Part shown: one piece after another, positions 1 through 8,270 of the stretch
Layout: each line of letters opens with the position of its first letter
Position numbering within the stretch: the stretch's first letter is position 1
From: Agrobacterium vitis
Lineage (GTDB): Bacteria > Pseudomonadota > Alphaproteobacteria > Rhizobiales > Rhizobiaceae
Direction: 5' to 3'
Assembly: GCF_014926405.1 (NCBI RefSeq)
Contig: NZ_JACXXJ020000003.1
Location: 913,001 to 977,000, forward strand
Length of the DNA: 64,000 bases
Position numbers and translations under genes: made by a program
Notes under the pieces: model-generated
The model's database searches: none
Told to the model about the DNA's origin: nothing
The model's input: the letters and a program-made list of their open reading frames with translations, nothing else

Positions 1-639
1 GGCCCCGATAGCGCAACGACTGCGGTCTTCTATTCGATTTCCAACTGCCAGGACGGGCTTCGCGGCATTTCCTTCGGAAATTTTCTCATCAAGCAGGTGG
101 TGGAAGATCTGCGGCGGGATCTTCCCCGCCTCAAGGAATTCGTCACGCTTTCGCCAGTTCCGGGTTTCGGGCGCTGGATTTCCAAGATCAGGGATCCGAA
201 GTCCGGTTTCCCACTGTCGCCAGAAGATCGCAATACGCTGGCTTTGCTGGATGATCCGACATGGCCTGACGATAAGGCAAGGGCGGATGCCGTGGAGCGC
301 GTACTGCTGCCGCTCGCGGCACGATATTTCATCACTGAGCGAACGCCAGACAATCGTCCGGTGGATCCCGTTGCCCGCTTCCACCTTGGCAATGGCGCCA
401 GACTGGAGCGGCTTAATTTTCTGGGCGATCGTTCGGCAAAGGCGATGCGCCAGGCGCATGGGCTGATGGTCAACTACCTCTACAAGCTGGAGGACATCGA
501 GACCAATCACGAGGCCCTGGCACAGCGCGGAGAAGTGGCAGCATCGCCAGCCGTTAAAGCCTTGCAGGGAAAAATCGAGCTGGGCCTTCCTGAAAAAACC
601 AAGGATATCAAAAAAGCGGAGAGCCTGTCCGGTTCTTAA
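1..639 (+). CDS. matA: Malonyl-CoA decarboxylase, C-terminal part (gene starts before the window)
   Basis: The reading frame is open from base 1 and ends in TAA at 639, giving the last 212 residues. The segment FYSISNCQDGLRGISFGNF, followed by a region ending LSPVPGFGRW, is typical of the catalytic domain of malonyl-CoA decarboxylase, which converts malonyl-CoA to acetyl-CoA and CO2 in the cytoplasm. It lies 97 bases upstream of a malonyl-CoA synthetase and then a MatC-type carrier, the order of the rhizobial matABC malonate operon. The last ~35 residues are lysine- and serine-rich and look like an unstructured tail. The N-terminal helical domain and the start codon are outside the window. 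Confidence 0.92.
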   Translation, partial: GPDSATTAVFYSISNCQDGLRGISFGNFLIKQVVEDLRRDLPRLKEFVTLSPVPGFGRWISKIRDPKSGFPLSPEDRNTLALLDDPTWPDDKARADAVERVLLPLAARYFITERTPDNRPVDPVARFHLGNGARLERLNFLGDRSAKAMRQAHGLMVNYLYKLEDIETNHEALAQRGEVAASPAVKALQGKIELGLPEKTKDIKKAESLSGS

Positions 640-736
640 ACAAACTGGAGAGAGACCCGCACGCTGCTTGGAGCCAGGACGGATTTACGGTCCACGGCAC
701 AGACGGCGATCACCATGATCGGAGGAGTAGAGTCAT

Positions 737-2251
737 ATGAGCAACCATCTTTTTGATGCCATCAAAGCCGCAGCACGGCCCAGTTCACCATTCATTCTGA
801 TCAATGGCGGAAGGATCTGGACGTATGACGATGCGATTGCGCTTTCCGGACAGATTGCTGGCGCTATTGCCAAGCTCGGCATTCAGCCCGGCGACCGGAT
901 TGCCGTGCAGATCGAAAAAAGCCCGGAAGCACTGATCCTCTACTTGGCCTGCCTTCGCGCCGGTGCGGTCTACCTGCCGCTGAACACGGCCTATACGCTT
1001 GCCGAACTGGACTATTTCATTGGCGATGCCGAGCCGAAGCTGGTGGTTGTCTCCTCCTCCGCGCTGGACCCCATCAGAAAAGTGGCTGCCCCCTATGGAG
1101 CGCATGTCGAAACGCTGAATGCGGACGGCTCAGGCTCGCTGATCGATCTTGCCCGCATAGAACCGACCGATTTCGCCAATGTCGCCCGCGCGCCCGACGA
1201 TCTCGCCGCCATCCTTTATACGTCGGGAACAACCGGTCGCTCCAAGGGCGCGATGCTGACCCATGACAATCTCCTGTCGAATGCCTTGACCCTGCGCGAG
1301 TTCTGGCGCGTCACAAGCGATGACCGGCTGATCCACGCCCTGCCGATTTTCCATACGCACGGGCTGTTCGTCGCCACCAATGTGACCCTGCTGTCTGGCG
1401 CGTCAATGATCCTGTTGCCAAAATTCGATCCTGACGAAGTGCTGTCATTGATGCCGAATGCCACGCTTCTCATGGGTGTTCCGACCTTTTACGTGCGCCT
1501 CCTGCAAAGCCAGAAGCTGGACCGGGAGATCACCGCCAATATACGCCTTTTCATCTCCGGCTCGGCGCCTCTGCTGGCCGAAACCCATGTCGAGTTTGGC
1601 AAGCGCACCGGCAAAGCGATCCTTGAACGCTACGGCATGACCGAAACCAACATGAACACGTCCAATCCCTATGACGGAGACCGAGTTCCAGGAACCGTCG
1701 GCCTGCCGCTGCCGGACGTGACCGTGCGTATCACCGATCCCGCCAGCGGTGCCATTCTTCCAGCAGGCGAAACAGGGTCGATTGAAATCAAAGGACCGAA
1801 TGTCTTCAAGGGCTATTGGCGGATGCCTGAAAAGACCGCTGCTGAATTCACCGCGGACGGCTTCTTCATCAGCGGCGATCTCGGCAAGATCGATGAGAAC
1901 GGCTATGTCCATATCGTTGGGCGCGGCAAGGATCTGGTGATCTCAGGCGGATACAATATCTACCCCAAGGAAGTCGAAAGCGAAATCGACCAGCTTGAGG
2001 GCGTCGTCGAAAGTGCTGTTATCGGCGTACCCCACCCGGATTTTGGCGAAGGCGTAACCGCCATTGTCATCTGCAAGCCCGGCGTCTCGCTGGATGAGAA
2101 GGCAATCCTCACTGCGCTTCAGGATCGGCTTGCCCGCTACAAGCAGCCCAAGCGTATTATTTTCCTGGAAGACCTGCCGCGCAATACGATGGGCAAGGTC
2201 CAGAAGAATGTTCTGCGCCAGCAATATGCCGATCTTTACGCGGCAGCCTGA
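737..2251 (+). CDS. matB: Malonyl-CoA synthetase (MatB, AMP-forming acyl-CoA ligase)
   Basis: 504 residues, the normal MatB length. It activates malonate with ATP and CoA to malonyl-CoA, which the upstream decarboxylase turns into acetyl-CoA. The ANL-superfamily motifs are all present: the P-loop-like LYTSGTTGRSKGAMLTH at about residue 160, the adenylate motif YGMTETNMN at about 300, SGDLG at about 380, and the C-terminal PRNTMGKVQKN with the catalytic lysine. A strong GGAGGAG lies 9 bases before the ATG at 737. The pocket region around the conserved MTETNMNTSNPYDG matches malonyl- rather than acetyl-CoA synthetases as I recall the family. Confidence 0.93.
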   Translation: MSNHLFDAIKAAARPSSPFILINGGRIWTYDDAIALSGQIAGAIAKLGIQPGDRIAVQIEKSPEALILYLACLRAGAVYLPLNTAYTLAELDYFIGDAEPKLVVVSSSALDPIRKVAAPYGAHVETLNADGSGSLIDLARIEPTDFANVARAPDDLAAILYTSGTTGRSKGAMLTHDNLLSNALTLREFWRVTSDDRLIHALPIFHTHGLFVATNVTLLSGASMILLPKFDPDEVLSLMPNATLLMGVPTFYVRLLQSQKLDREITANIRLFISGSAPLLAETHVEFGKRTGKAILERYGMTETNMNTSNPYDGDRVPGTVGLPLPDVTVRITDPASGAILPAGETGSIEIKGPNVFKGYWRMPEKTAAEFTADGFFISGDLGKIDENGYVHIVGRGKDLVISGGYNIYPKEVESEIDQLEGVVESAVIGVPHPDFGEGVTAIVICKPGVSLDEKAILTALQDRLARYKQPKRIIFLEDLPRNTMGKVQKNVLRQQYADLYAAA

Positions 2252-2256
2252 TTAAG

Positions 2257-2285
2257 CCTGGGAGCGCGCTCCAACTGCTCCCAGG
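2257..2285 (+). terminator. Hairpin between matB and matC
   Basis: CCTGGGAGC (2257-2265) pairs perfectly with GCTCCCAGG (2277-2285) across an 11-base loop, six bases after the matB stop codon. No T-run follows, so it is more likely an mRNA-stabilising or attenuating hairpin than a full terminator. It would let matAB and matC be expressed at different levels. Confidence 0.4.
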
Positions 2286-2379
2286 TTAAGCCGCGTCATT
2301 TGGGAGGGGCGCGTGCAGAGATATCCAATCTGAATATACACACGCTGCCGGCACTCATCACGCCGCAGGGAGGGGACTT

Positions 2380-3726
2380 ATGAACATTGAAATCCTATCT
2401 ATAGGGCTGTTGGTTGCGATCTTCATCATCGCGACGATCCAGCCAATCAATATGGGTGTTCTGGCTTTTGGCTGCACCTTCGTCCTGGGCTCGCTGATTA
2501 TCGGCATGAAGCCCGCCGACATTTTTGCGGGTTTTCCCGCCGACCTGTTCCTCACACTGGTAGCCGTCACCTATCTCTTTGCTATCGCTCAGATTAACGG
2601 AACCATCGACTGGCTTGTGGAACGGTCTGTCCGGATGGTTCGCGGGCGGGTCGGGTGGATACCCTGGGTGATGTTCCTCGTTGCTGCGATCATCACCGGA
2701 TTCGGTGCGCTGGGTCCAGCCGCCGTTGCCATCCTCGCTCCTGTAGCACTCAGCTTTGCCGTTCAATACAGAATACATCCGGTTTTGATGGGGCTGATGG
2801 TCATTCACGGCGCACAGGCCGGTGGCTTCTCGCCGATCAGCATCTATGGCGGCATTACCAACCAAATCGTCGCCAAGGCTGGTCTTCCCTTCGCGCCGAC
2901 CTCGCTGTTTCTCTCCAGCTTCTTCTTCAATCTGGCAATTGCCGTTCTCGTCTTTTTCGTTTTCGGCGGCCTTTCCATCCTGAAACAGAGATCTGCTGTC
3001 AAAGGCCCCCTGCCCGAACTTCATCCTGAAGGCATCTCGGCCTCTATAAAAGGCCATGGCGGCACGCCTGCCAAGCCGTTCCGCGAACATGCCTATGGTA
3101 CCGCCGCAGACACCCAGTCAAAGGTGCGGCTGACGACCGAGAAGGTGACGACGCTTATTGGCCTTACCGCGCTTGGCGTCGGAGCCTTGGTCTTCAAGTT
3201 CAATGTTGGTCTGGTGGCAATCACCGTTGCGGTGCTGCTGGCTCTGCTTTCGCCCACAACGCAAAAGGCCGCCATCGACAAGGTCAGTTGGTCAACCGTG
3301 CTGCTGATTTCCGGCATCATCACCTATGTCGGCGTGATGGAAAAGGCAGGCACGATCGATTACGTCGCCCATGGCATCTCTAGCCTTGGCATGCCGCTGC
3401 TGGTGGCGTTGCTGCTGTGCTTCACAGGCGCCATCGTCTCAGCCTTCGCTTCATCGACAGCTTTGCTTGGGGCTATTATCCCGCTCGCCGTTCCCTTCCT
3501 GCTGCAAGGGCATATCAGCGCTGTCGGCGTGGTGGCGGCCATTGCGATCTCGACAACGATTGTCGATACCAGCCCGTTCTCAACCAATGGAGCCCTGGTC
3601 GTTGCCAATGCGCCAGATGAGCAACGCGACAAGGTCATGCGCCAGATGCTGATCTACAGCGCACTGATCGCACTGATCGGACCGGTCATCGCCTGGCTTG
3701 TCTTCGTCGTCCCCGGCATCATTTGA
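2380..3726 (+). CDS. matC: MatC-type malonate/dicarboxylate carrier
   Basis: 448 residues with about eleven to twelve hydrophobic segments and no signal peptide, an integral inner-membrane carrier of the MatC / ion-transporter superfamily. The N-terminus (MNIEILSIGLLVAIFIIATIQ) is typical of MatC-N proteins. Two reentrant-loop-like stretches are visible, one near residue 150 (GGFSPISIYGGITN) and one near 390 (STTIVDTSPFSTNGAL), which suit substrate binding. A hydrophilic loop (about 205-250) separates the two halves. An AGGGAGGGG ribosome site precedes the ATG at 2380. With matA and matB upstream the substrate is most simply malonate, taken up to feed acetyl-CoA production. Confidence 0.85.
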   Translation: MNIEILSIGLLVAIFIIATIQPINMGVLAFGCTFVLGSLIIGMKPADIFAGFPADLFLTLVAVTYLFAIAQINGTIDWLVERSVRMVRGRVGWIPWVMFLVAAIITGFGALGPAAVAILAPVALSFAVQYRIHPVLMGLMVIHGAQAGGFSPISIYGGITNQIVAKAGLPFAPTSLFLSSFFFNLAIAVLVFFVFGGLSILKQRSAVKGPLPELHPEGISASIKGHGGTPAKPFREHAYGTAADTQSKVRLTTEKVTTLIGLTALGVGALVFKFNVGLVAITVAVLLALLSPTTQKAAIDKVSWSTVLLISGIITYVGVMEKAGTIDYVAHGISSLGMPLLVALLLCFTGAIVSAFASSTALLGAIIPLAVPFLLQGHISAVGVVAAIAISTTIVDTSPFSTNGALVVANAPDEQRDKVMRQMLIYSALIALIGPVIAWLVFVVPGII

Positions 3727-3746
3727 TAAGAAAACCGGGTGGCCAC

Positions 3747-3787
3747 AACCGGGTGGAATGCATCAGCGCTCCACCCGGTTTATTTTT
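3747..3787 (+). terminator. Rho-independent terminator of the mat operon
   Basis: AACCGGGTGG (3747-3756) pairs perfectly with CCACCCGGTT (3771-3780) and is followed by TATTTTTG. It lies 20 bases after the matC stop and before the convergent PspA-like gene. An extra partial copy of the left arm (AACCGGGTGG at 3733-3742) lies just upstream, giving an alternative pairing. Confidence 0.85.
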
Positions 3788-3834
3788 GATTATGTGGCTC
3801 AGGTTCGCGTGTCCTTAAAACCGCGTCCCTTTTC

Positions 3835-4572
3835 TTAGCGCTCAACCTTCTCAGCGGGCGCAGGCAGAAGAACCTGGGCACTGGACCCGCTGGGGGCCAT
3901 CAACTGCTTCAGCACATCGTCCGCCGATTGGCTGGAGCCACCAATACCTGCTTCCCGCAGCTGGCGATCAAGATCACTGCCATTTTCCAGCGCCGCCAGT
4001 TCCGCACCGGCCTCGATACGGCCTGCGGTGATTTCCTGGCGTTTCTTGATCCGTTCAAGGCTTTCCACTGCACTGCCAAGACGGGTGTTAATGCCAGACT
4101 GGCTATGTGAAATCGCCGATTGCGCCCGCAGCAGCGATTCATTTGCCTTCACATTTTCCACTTCGCGCTTCATCTGGGTAATGCGCGCCTCGGTGTCCTG
4201 GATGGTGCGCAGCATCTGTTGCTGGCGCGGCAGCAGACGGTTCAGTTCCTCTTCATCGCGCTGAATTTCGCCGCGGATAGTGGCGATGCGCTGCGCCAGG
4301 CCTTGGGCAAGGTCCATACGGCCAGCATTAACGGCGGCGCGCGCGCTGTCGCTATCCTTCAGCTCCTTGGCGCGGGCTTCTTCCAGCCTGCGCATGACGC
4401 TTTTGTTGGATGCCATGATCCCGGCCAAATCCGAACGCGCCCGGCGCAAGGACTGCTCGGCGTCCCGAAGTTCCTGATCCAGAATACGCATGGACTGACT
4501 ATCGGCAGCAGCCTCTGCCACCTCGTTGACGCCGCCGCGAATGGCGGTGAAAATCTTTGCCCAGGTGCTCAT
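3835..4572 (-). CDS. yjfJ: PspA/IM30-family protein (YjfJ-like)
   Basis: 245 residues, almost wholly charged and helical, with long coiled-coil heptads from about residue 25 to 190. It opens with MSTWAKIFTAIRGGVNE, the amphipathic N-terminal helix that binds membrane in PspA/IM30 proteins. These peripheral proteins form rings or rods on the inner membrane and protect it under stress. I chose the ATG at 4572, which overlaps the stop of the upstream YjfI-like gene by four bases (ATGA), over an upstream in-frame start at 4596. Its neighbours (YjfI, K, L, M, C homologues) mark it as the YjfJ branch of the family rather than PspA of the pspABC system. The C-terminus has a short low-complexity tail. 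Confidence 0.88.
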   Translation of the reverse strand: MSTWAKIFTAIRGGVNEVAEAAADSQSMRILDQELRDAEQSLRRARSDLAGIMASNKSVMRRLEEARAKELKDSDSARAAVNAGRMDLAQGLAQRIATIRGEIQRDEEELNRLLPRQQQMLRTIQDTEARITQMKREVENVKANESLLRAQSAISHSQSGINTRLGSAVESLERIKKRQEITAGRIEAGAELAALENGSDLDRQLREAGIGGSSQSADDVLKQLMAPSGSSAQVLLPAPAEKVER

Positions 4573-5015
4573 GCCGCCATCTCCCCGTTCTTCCATTCGT
4601 CGATCATCACCGCCGCATCCACCGCGTTGGCCGCCAGAATGGCCACTTCCTCGACCACCGTTTCGGCGCGGGAGCGAGTCGAGAGCGAACCGAAAAGCTC
4701 ATACCATTCCTCCCCGTCGATAATGGTAATGCCGAAACTGGATAGCGGCACGAATTTATGGGTCTTCAGAACCATGCGCTCGAAATCCGCGCGGTTCGGC
4801 ACGTCATCGCATGGCACCAAAACGATGCTGGCGAGAATATCACGTTCGCCGCTCACGGCGACGAAGACATCCATGTCTCCCTTTTCCTTTAGCGTTACGC
4901 AGATCACGTCGCCGCTTTCAGGCACGGTCACATCGACATCGCCCAGCGCCTCGGGATCGGCTGCAAACAGACGGGTCAAGCTCGTCAAAGTCCAGGGTTC
5001 CAAACATTCCTCCAT
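4569..5015 (-). CDS. yjfI: YjfI-like protein (DUF2170)
   Basis: 148-residue soluble acidic protein. The opening WTLTSLTRLFA, the central DVFVAVSGERDILASIVLVP and the ending with many helical Glu/Ala residues match the DUF2170/YjfI family of unknown function. It is the first gene of a two-gene minus-strand unit with the PspA-like protein, sharing a four-base start/stop overlap that implies translational coupling and probably a physical partnership. The ribosome site before the ATG at 5015 is weak. Function is unknown; a role in membrane stress is inferred only from its PspA-like partner. Confidence 0.82.
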   Translation of the reverse strand: MEECLEPWTLTSLTRLFAADPEALGDVDVTVPESGDVICVTLKEKGDMDVFVAVSGERDILASIVLVPCDDVPNRADFERMVLKTHKFVPLSSFGITIIDGEEWYELFGSLSTRSRAETVVEEVAILAANAVDAAVMIDEWKNGEMAA

Positions 5016-5085
5016 CGGTTGAAATTCTGAGCATTATCTGGGTATTCCGGCAGGCAGTTAAAAGCCTTTTATGCTAAATAGTTTG

Positions 5086-5207
5086 CGTGGAAAACGCCGT
5101 AAAGACAGGGGCTAAGTGATGACGTCTGTGCCCTTGTTGGTCTTTCCCTCTCCTTGTTTTCAAGGGCCGATCTCCATCTTGCCGCTCAATCCTGCCGGTT
5201 TTCCACG
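5086..5207. promoter_or_regulatory. Divergent yjf promoter region with mirrored 10-base motif
   Basis: The 279-base gap between the divergent yjfI-like and yjfK-like genes (5016-5294) carries CGTGGAAAAC at 5086-5095 and its exact reverse complement GTTTTCCACG at 5198-5207. Each copy is about 70-90 bases from the gene it faces away from or towards, a symmetry expected of one regulator serving both units. I found no convincing sigma-54 -24/-12 site of the kind that drives E. coli psp. Confidence 0.35.
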
Positions 5208-5294
5208 ACGATAGAATGATGGTCAAGGTTGCTCTTTTCAATCTTGATGCCATATTCACCGCAGCTATCGATTGCGCCTTATAGGAGATGCTTG

Positions 5295-5954
5295 ATGTTG
5301 GGTTGGTTCAGCGGACGCAAGACCGAAAAGCCGATGCAAAAGGAACTCGGCCCCCTGGGTGCCGTGATCGGTGGCGCGCTCGATCTTGATTTCCTCTCAC
5401 TGGAAGCCGACGCGCTGGGGGCTCAACCGGCCATGCCGCTGCCTCAAAGCGGCGCTTTCATCATTGCCGCTTATGGGGAAGTCCGGCTCGATGCAGCATC
5501 GGTCCTGTCGCGCTATTACGATGAAAATCACCAGATGATCCAGGTCATGTCCCCATCCGGCAAGCCGGGCGATGGCATAGAAGATATAAGCTTCTACCGG
5601 CCCTGGGATAGCGTCGTGCCGGTCAGCCAGAGCGAATGGAACCGCTGGACAGGGCCATCAGGCATGATTGGTGCTTCCACTTACGATGCTGACGGTATCC
5701 TGTTCAACCGCTTCTGGGGCGAAGGTCCGGAGCGGGCCGAGACCGTTCAATTCGTCGAAGAGGTAGAGGATGGCGAGACCAGACGCTCGATCCATCAATC
5801 CTGCATGCTGTATTACCGGCCCCTTGGGACCACGCAGGAAATGCTGTTGATCAATGTGGAGCGGGATCTCGATCCCTCCCAGGCACAGGCGGGCCGCTCT
5901 GTCGAATTTCTGATTGGCTATGGTATCGGTGCCGCCGATGTCCGTCGCGTCTGA
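5295..5954 (+). CDS. yjfK: YjfK-like protein (DUF2491)
   Basis: 219 residues. Starts MLGWFSGRKTEKPM, then a hydrophilic body rich in beta-type stretches, matching DUF2491/YjfK. The ATG at 5295 has GGAG seven bases upstream; the longer in-frame start at 5229 has no ribosome site and would add 22 unusual residues. It is the first gene of the plus-strand half of the cluster, followed closely by the DUF350, DUF1190 and YjfC-like genes. In E. coli all six genes form one operon. Biochemical function is not known. Confidence 0.82.
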   Translation: MLGWFSGRKTEKPMQKELGPLGAVIGGALDLDFLSLEADALGAQPAMPLPQSGAFIIAAYGEVRLDAASVLSRYYDENHQMIQVMSPSGKPGDGIEDISFYRPWDSVVPVSQSEWNRWTGPSGMIGASTYDADGILFNRFWGEGPERAETVQFVEEVEDGETRRSIHQSCMLYYRPLGTTQEMLLINVERDLDPSQAQAGRSVEFLIGYGIGAADVRRV

Positions 5955-5981
5955 CCAAAACCTTTCCTGAGGGGATATTTC

Positions 5982-6383
5982 ATGCTGCATTATATGGCGG
6001 GACTTCCGGCCTTTCTGGGTTATTTCTTTATTGGCATCGCGGCTTATGGCGTTTTTGCAGCGATTTACACATGGCTGACGCCCCATAAGGAAGTTGAATT
6101 GATCCGGGCTGGCAATCTGGCTGCCGTCACGGCATTTCTGGGCGCTCTCATGGGGTTCAGCCTGCCGCTTGCCTCGGCGGCGGCCAATTCCGTCAGCATG
6201 ATCGACTATATTCTCTGGGCATTCGTCGGCATTCTCGTGCAGATTTTCGCCTTTTACATCGCCAATTTCACCATGAAGGATCTGCATGAGAAAATCACCG
6301 CCGGTGATATTGCCGCAGGCCTTTGGGGCGGCGGCATCGCGCTGATCGTCGGCATTCTCAATGCTGCCTGCATGACTTATTGA
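5982..6383 (+). CDS. yjfL: DUF350 membrane protein (YjfL-like)
   Basis: 133 residues with four predicted membrane helices (about 8-30, 47-68, 78-98 and 108-130), the usual form of DUF350. It sits in the inner membrane. It lies 27 bases after the yjfK-like gene with a GAGGGGAT ribosome site and 10 bases before the DUF1190 lipoprotein gene. DUF350 proteins recur beside PspA-like and glutathionylspermidine-synthase-like proteins, which suggests a membrane anchor or channel for the system, but no activity is established. Confidence 0.87.
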   Translation: MLHYMAGLPAFLGYFFIGIAAYGVFAAIYTWLTPHKEVELIRAGNLAAVTAFLGALMGFSLPLASAAANSVSMIDYILWAFVGILVQIFAFYIANFTMKDLHEKITAGDIAAGLWGGGIALIVGILNAACMTY

Positions 6384-6393
6384 GGAGGCCAGA

Positions 6394-6987
6394 ATGCGCA
6401 GACGTTTAAGCGGGCGAAGGCCCCCGATCCTTGCCCTTGGCACCATCGCCGCCTCCAGCCTGCTGCTCTCCGGCTGCGGCGAGGATGCGCCCACCGAGCG
6501 CACCTTCACCTCCGTCGATCAATGCATCTCTCAAGGGATGGACCGGGAGGTGTGTCAGACAGCCTACCAGGATGCCGTCAAAGCCCATATGGCCAACGCA
6601 CCGCGCTTTGATGGCATGGCCGCCTGCGAAGCTGAATATGGCGCAAAACAATGCGTGCAGCAGACAGCATCCAATACCGATGGCACCAGCGGTAGTGGTA
6701 GCTTTTTCATGCCCTTCATGGCCGGTTATCTACTGTCTTCGACCATCAACAATATTGGTGACTATAATCGATATAGGCGGGAAGAAACGCAGGGCCGCAG
6801 CTATGGCGCAGGCAGCTATGGCGGAGGCACGCCGATCTATCGCAACCGCAGCGGCCAGACCGTGACCATAAACAAAGGCCGCGACACGATCCTTGCTCCA
6901 TCGACCTCCAAGCCCGCCAATGTCAATACCCGGACGGTTAGCCGCCAGGGCTTCGGGGGACGATCCTCCTTCAGTTTCGGCGGTTGA
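6394..6987 (+). CDS. yjfM: DUF1190 lipoprotein (YjfM-like)
   Basis: 197 residues with a lipoprotein signal: basic start (MRRRLSGRR), hydrophobic core and lipobox LSGC with the acylated cysteine at residue 28. The segment after it (TFTSVDQCISQGMDREVCQTAY, then CEAEYGAKQCVQQ) has the paired cysteines of DUF1190. The C-terminal half is rich in Gly, Ser and Tyr and looks disordered. It is probably anchored in the inner or outer membrane facing the periplasm. AGGAGG precedes the ATG by 6 bases, and the next gene starts two bases after its stop. Confidence 0.85.
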   Translation: MRRRLSGRRPPILALGTIAASSLLLSGCGEDAPTERTFTSVDQCISQGMDREVCQTAYQDAVKAHMANAPRFDGMAACEAEYGAKQCVQQTASNTDGTSGSGSFFMPFMAGYLLSSTINNIGDYNRYRREETQGRSYGAGSYGGGTPIYRNRSGQTVTINKGRDTILAPSTSKPANVNTRTVSRQGFGGRSSFSFGG

Positions 6988-6988
6988 T

Positions 6989-8143
6989 ATGAAGCGCATC
7001 ACCATTGCGGAACGTTCCGATTGGCGCGACAAGGCGCGCGCCGTTGGCTTTGGTTTTCATGAAATGTATGGCGAACCCTATTGGGTGGACGATGCCGCCT
7101 ATGTGTTCTCCCTGGAAGAGATCGAGACCTTCATAGAGGCGCCAAGCCAGGAGTTGCACGATATGTGCATGGACCTGATCGGCGATATCGTCGGCAGTGA
7201 GGAGATACTCGACCGGCTGGCCATTCCAGACGATCTTCGCGACGTGGTAAGCAGATCCTGGCAACGCCAGGACCGGCATCTCTATGGGCGTTTCGATCTT
7301 GCCTATGATGGCGAAAGCCCTGCCAAGCTGCTGGAATATAACGCCGATACGCCGACATCCGTTTTCGAGACCGCCTATTTCCAGTTCAATTGGCTCACCG
7401 ACCAGCAGGCGCTTGGCGCGCTGCCCGCCGATGCCGACCAGTATAATCTATTGCAGGAAAGCCTTGTGGAGGCATTCGAGCAGTTTCCAAAACAGTCGAT
7501 GTTCCATTTCACGGCGATGACCGAGAATGAGGAAGATCGCGGCACCACGGTTTACCTGATGGATTGCGCCCTCCAGGCCGGGCACCGCGTCGAACTTCTC
7601 GATATCGGCGATATCGGCATTGATGCAGAAGGGCGCTTTACGGATCTGCAAGACCGGGTGATCGACCAGTGTTTCAAGCTCTACCCCTGGGAATTCATGC
7701 TGCGCGAGCCGTTTTCGCGCCAATTGGCACGGTCCGGCGATGTGTTTGTCGAACCCGCCTGGAAATCAATCTTGTCCAACAAGGGGCTGCTGCCGCTACT
7801 CTGGCAGCGCCACCCCAACCACCCCAATCTATTGCCAAGCTTTTTTGCCGACGATCCCGCCGCCTCAAGCCTTGGCGACTACGTGCGAAAACCGCTTCTG
7901 TCGCGAGAAGGCGAAAACGTCACGCTTTTCCAAGGCGGCACGGAATCTCTCGTCTCCCCAGGTGGTTACGGCGAGGAAGGATTTATCGTTCAAGCCTATG
8001 CACCGCTGTTTAAGAGCGAGGCTGGCTTTGCCGTGCTCGGCAGCTGGATTGTCGGTGATCGCGCCTGCGCCCTTGGCATCCGCGAGGACCGCTCCCGCAT
8101 TACCGCCAATCTCTCGCGCTTTGTGCCGCATGTGATTGTCTGA
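6989..8143 (+). CDS. yjfC: Glutathionylspermidine-synthase-family ATP-grasp protein (YjfC-like)
   Basis: 384 residues, close to E. coli YjfC and to the amidase-free synthetase half of glutathionylspermidine synthase. Family signatures include YGRFDLAYDGESPAKLLEYN (about 115-135), ETAYFQFNWL, LYPWEFM (about 230) and the C-terminal FVVGSW-like LGSWIVGDRACALGIRED. These belong to an ATP-grasp fold that would form an amide bond with ATP. Whether it makes glutathionylspermidine is unproven; E. coli YjfC has no assigned substrate. The ATG at 6989 (one base after the upstream stop) was preferred to an in-frame start at 6893 that would overlap the lipoprotein gene. Confidence 0.85.
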   Translation: MKRITIAERSDWRDKARAVGFGFHEMYGEPYWVDDAAYVFSLEEIETFIEAPSQELHDMCMDLIGDIVGSEEILDRLAIPDDLRDVVSRSWQRQDRHLYGRFDLAYDGESPAKLLEYNADTPTSVFETAYFQFNWLTDQQALGALPADADQYNLLQESLVEAFEQFPKQSMFHFTAMTENEEDRGTTVYLMDCALQAGHRVELLDIGDIGIDAEGRFTDLQDRVIDQCFKLYPWEFMLREPFSRQLARSGDVFVEPAWKSILSNKGLLPLLWQRHPNHPNLLPSFFADDPAASSLGDYVRKPLLSREGENVTLFQGGTESLVSPGGYGEEGFIVQAYAPLFKSEAGFAVLGSWIVGDRACALGIREDRSRITANLSRFVPHVIV

Positions 8144-8146
8144 AGT

Positions 8147-8200
8147 TAGAGTCAGTCAGGTTCAGTCTGAACCAGACTGACTCTAGATTCTTTTGTTTTC
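8147..8200 (+). terminator. Strong rho-independent terminator after the yjf operon
   Basis: A long near-perfect palindrome, 8147-8185: an 11-base outer stem (TAGAGTCAGTC with GACTGACTCTA) and a 7-base inner stem (GGTTCAG with CTGAACC) around a one-base centre, with a single A-A mismatch between them. It is followed by a T-rich run (TTCTTTTGTTTTC). It starts four bases after the stop codon of the YjfC-like gene. Confidence 0.85.
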
Positions 8201-8245
8201 GTTTGTCTTTTCGGGAAAACCGGTTTCCACTTTTCCCTGACAAAC
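8194..8245 (+). repeat. Dispersed intergenic repeat, copy 1
   Basis: The segment beginning GTTTTCGTTTGTCTTTTC and continuing through GGAAAA, CACTTTTCC and TGA to CAAA recurs in the same order at 59960-60012. Both copies are intergenic and in the same orientation. The internal GGGAAAA and TTTTCCC blocks can pair, so the unit may form a hairpin. Confidence 0.55.
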
Positions 8246-8270
8246 TAGTGCAGCGGATTTGTCCGAAATC

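Noticed and set aside
4120..5022. 300-codon plus-strand frame over the PspA-like and YjfI-like genes
   Set aside because: Composition unlike a protein, no ribosome site; the minus-strand genes fit known families and are coupled by ATGA.
5016..5294. Sigma-54 promoter as in E. coli psp
   Set aside because: No TGGC-N9-TTGC-type pair with proper spacing was found on either strand.
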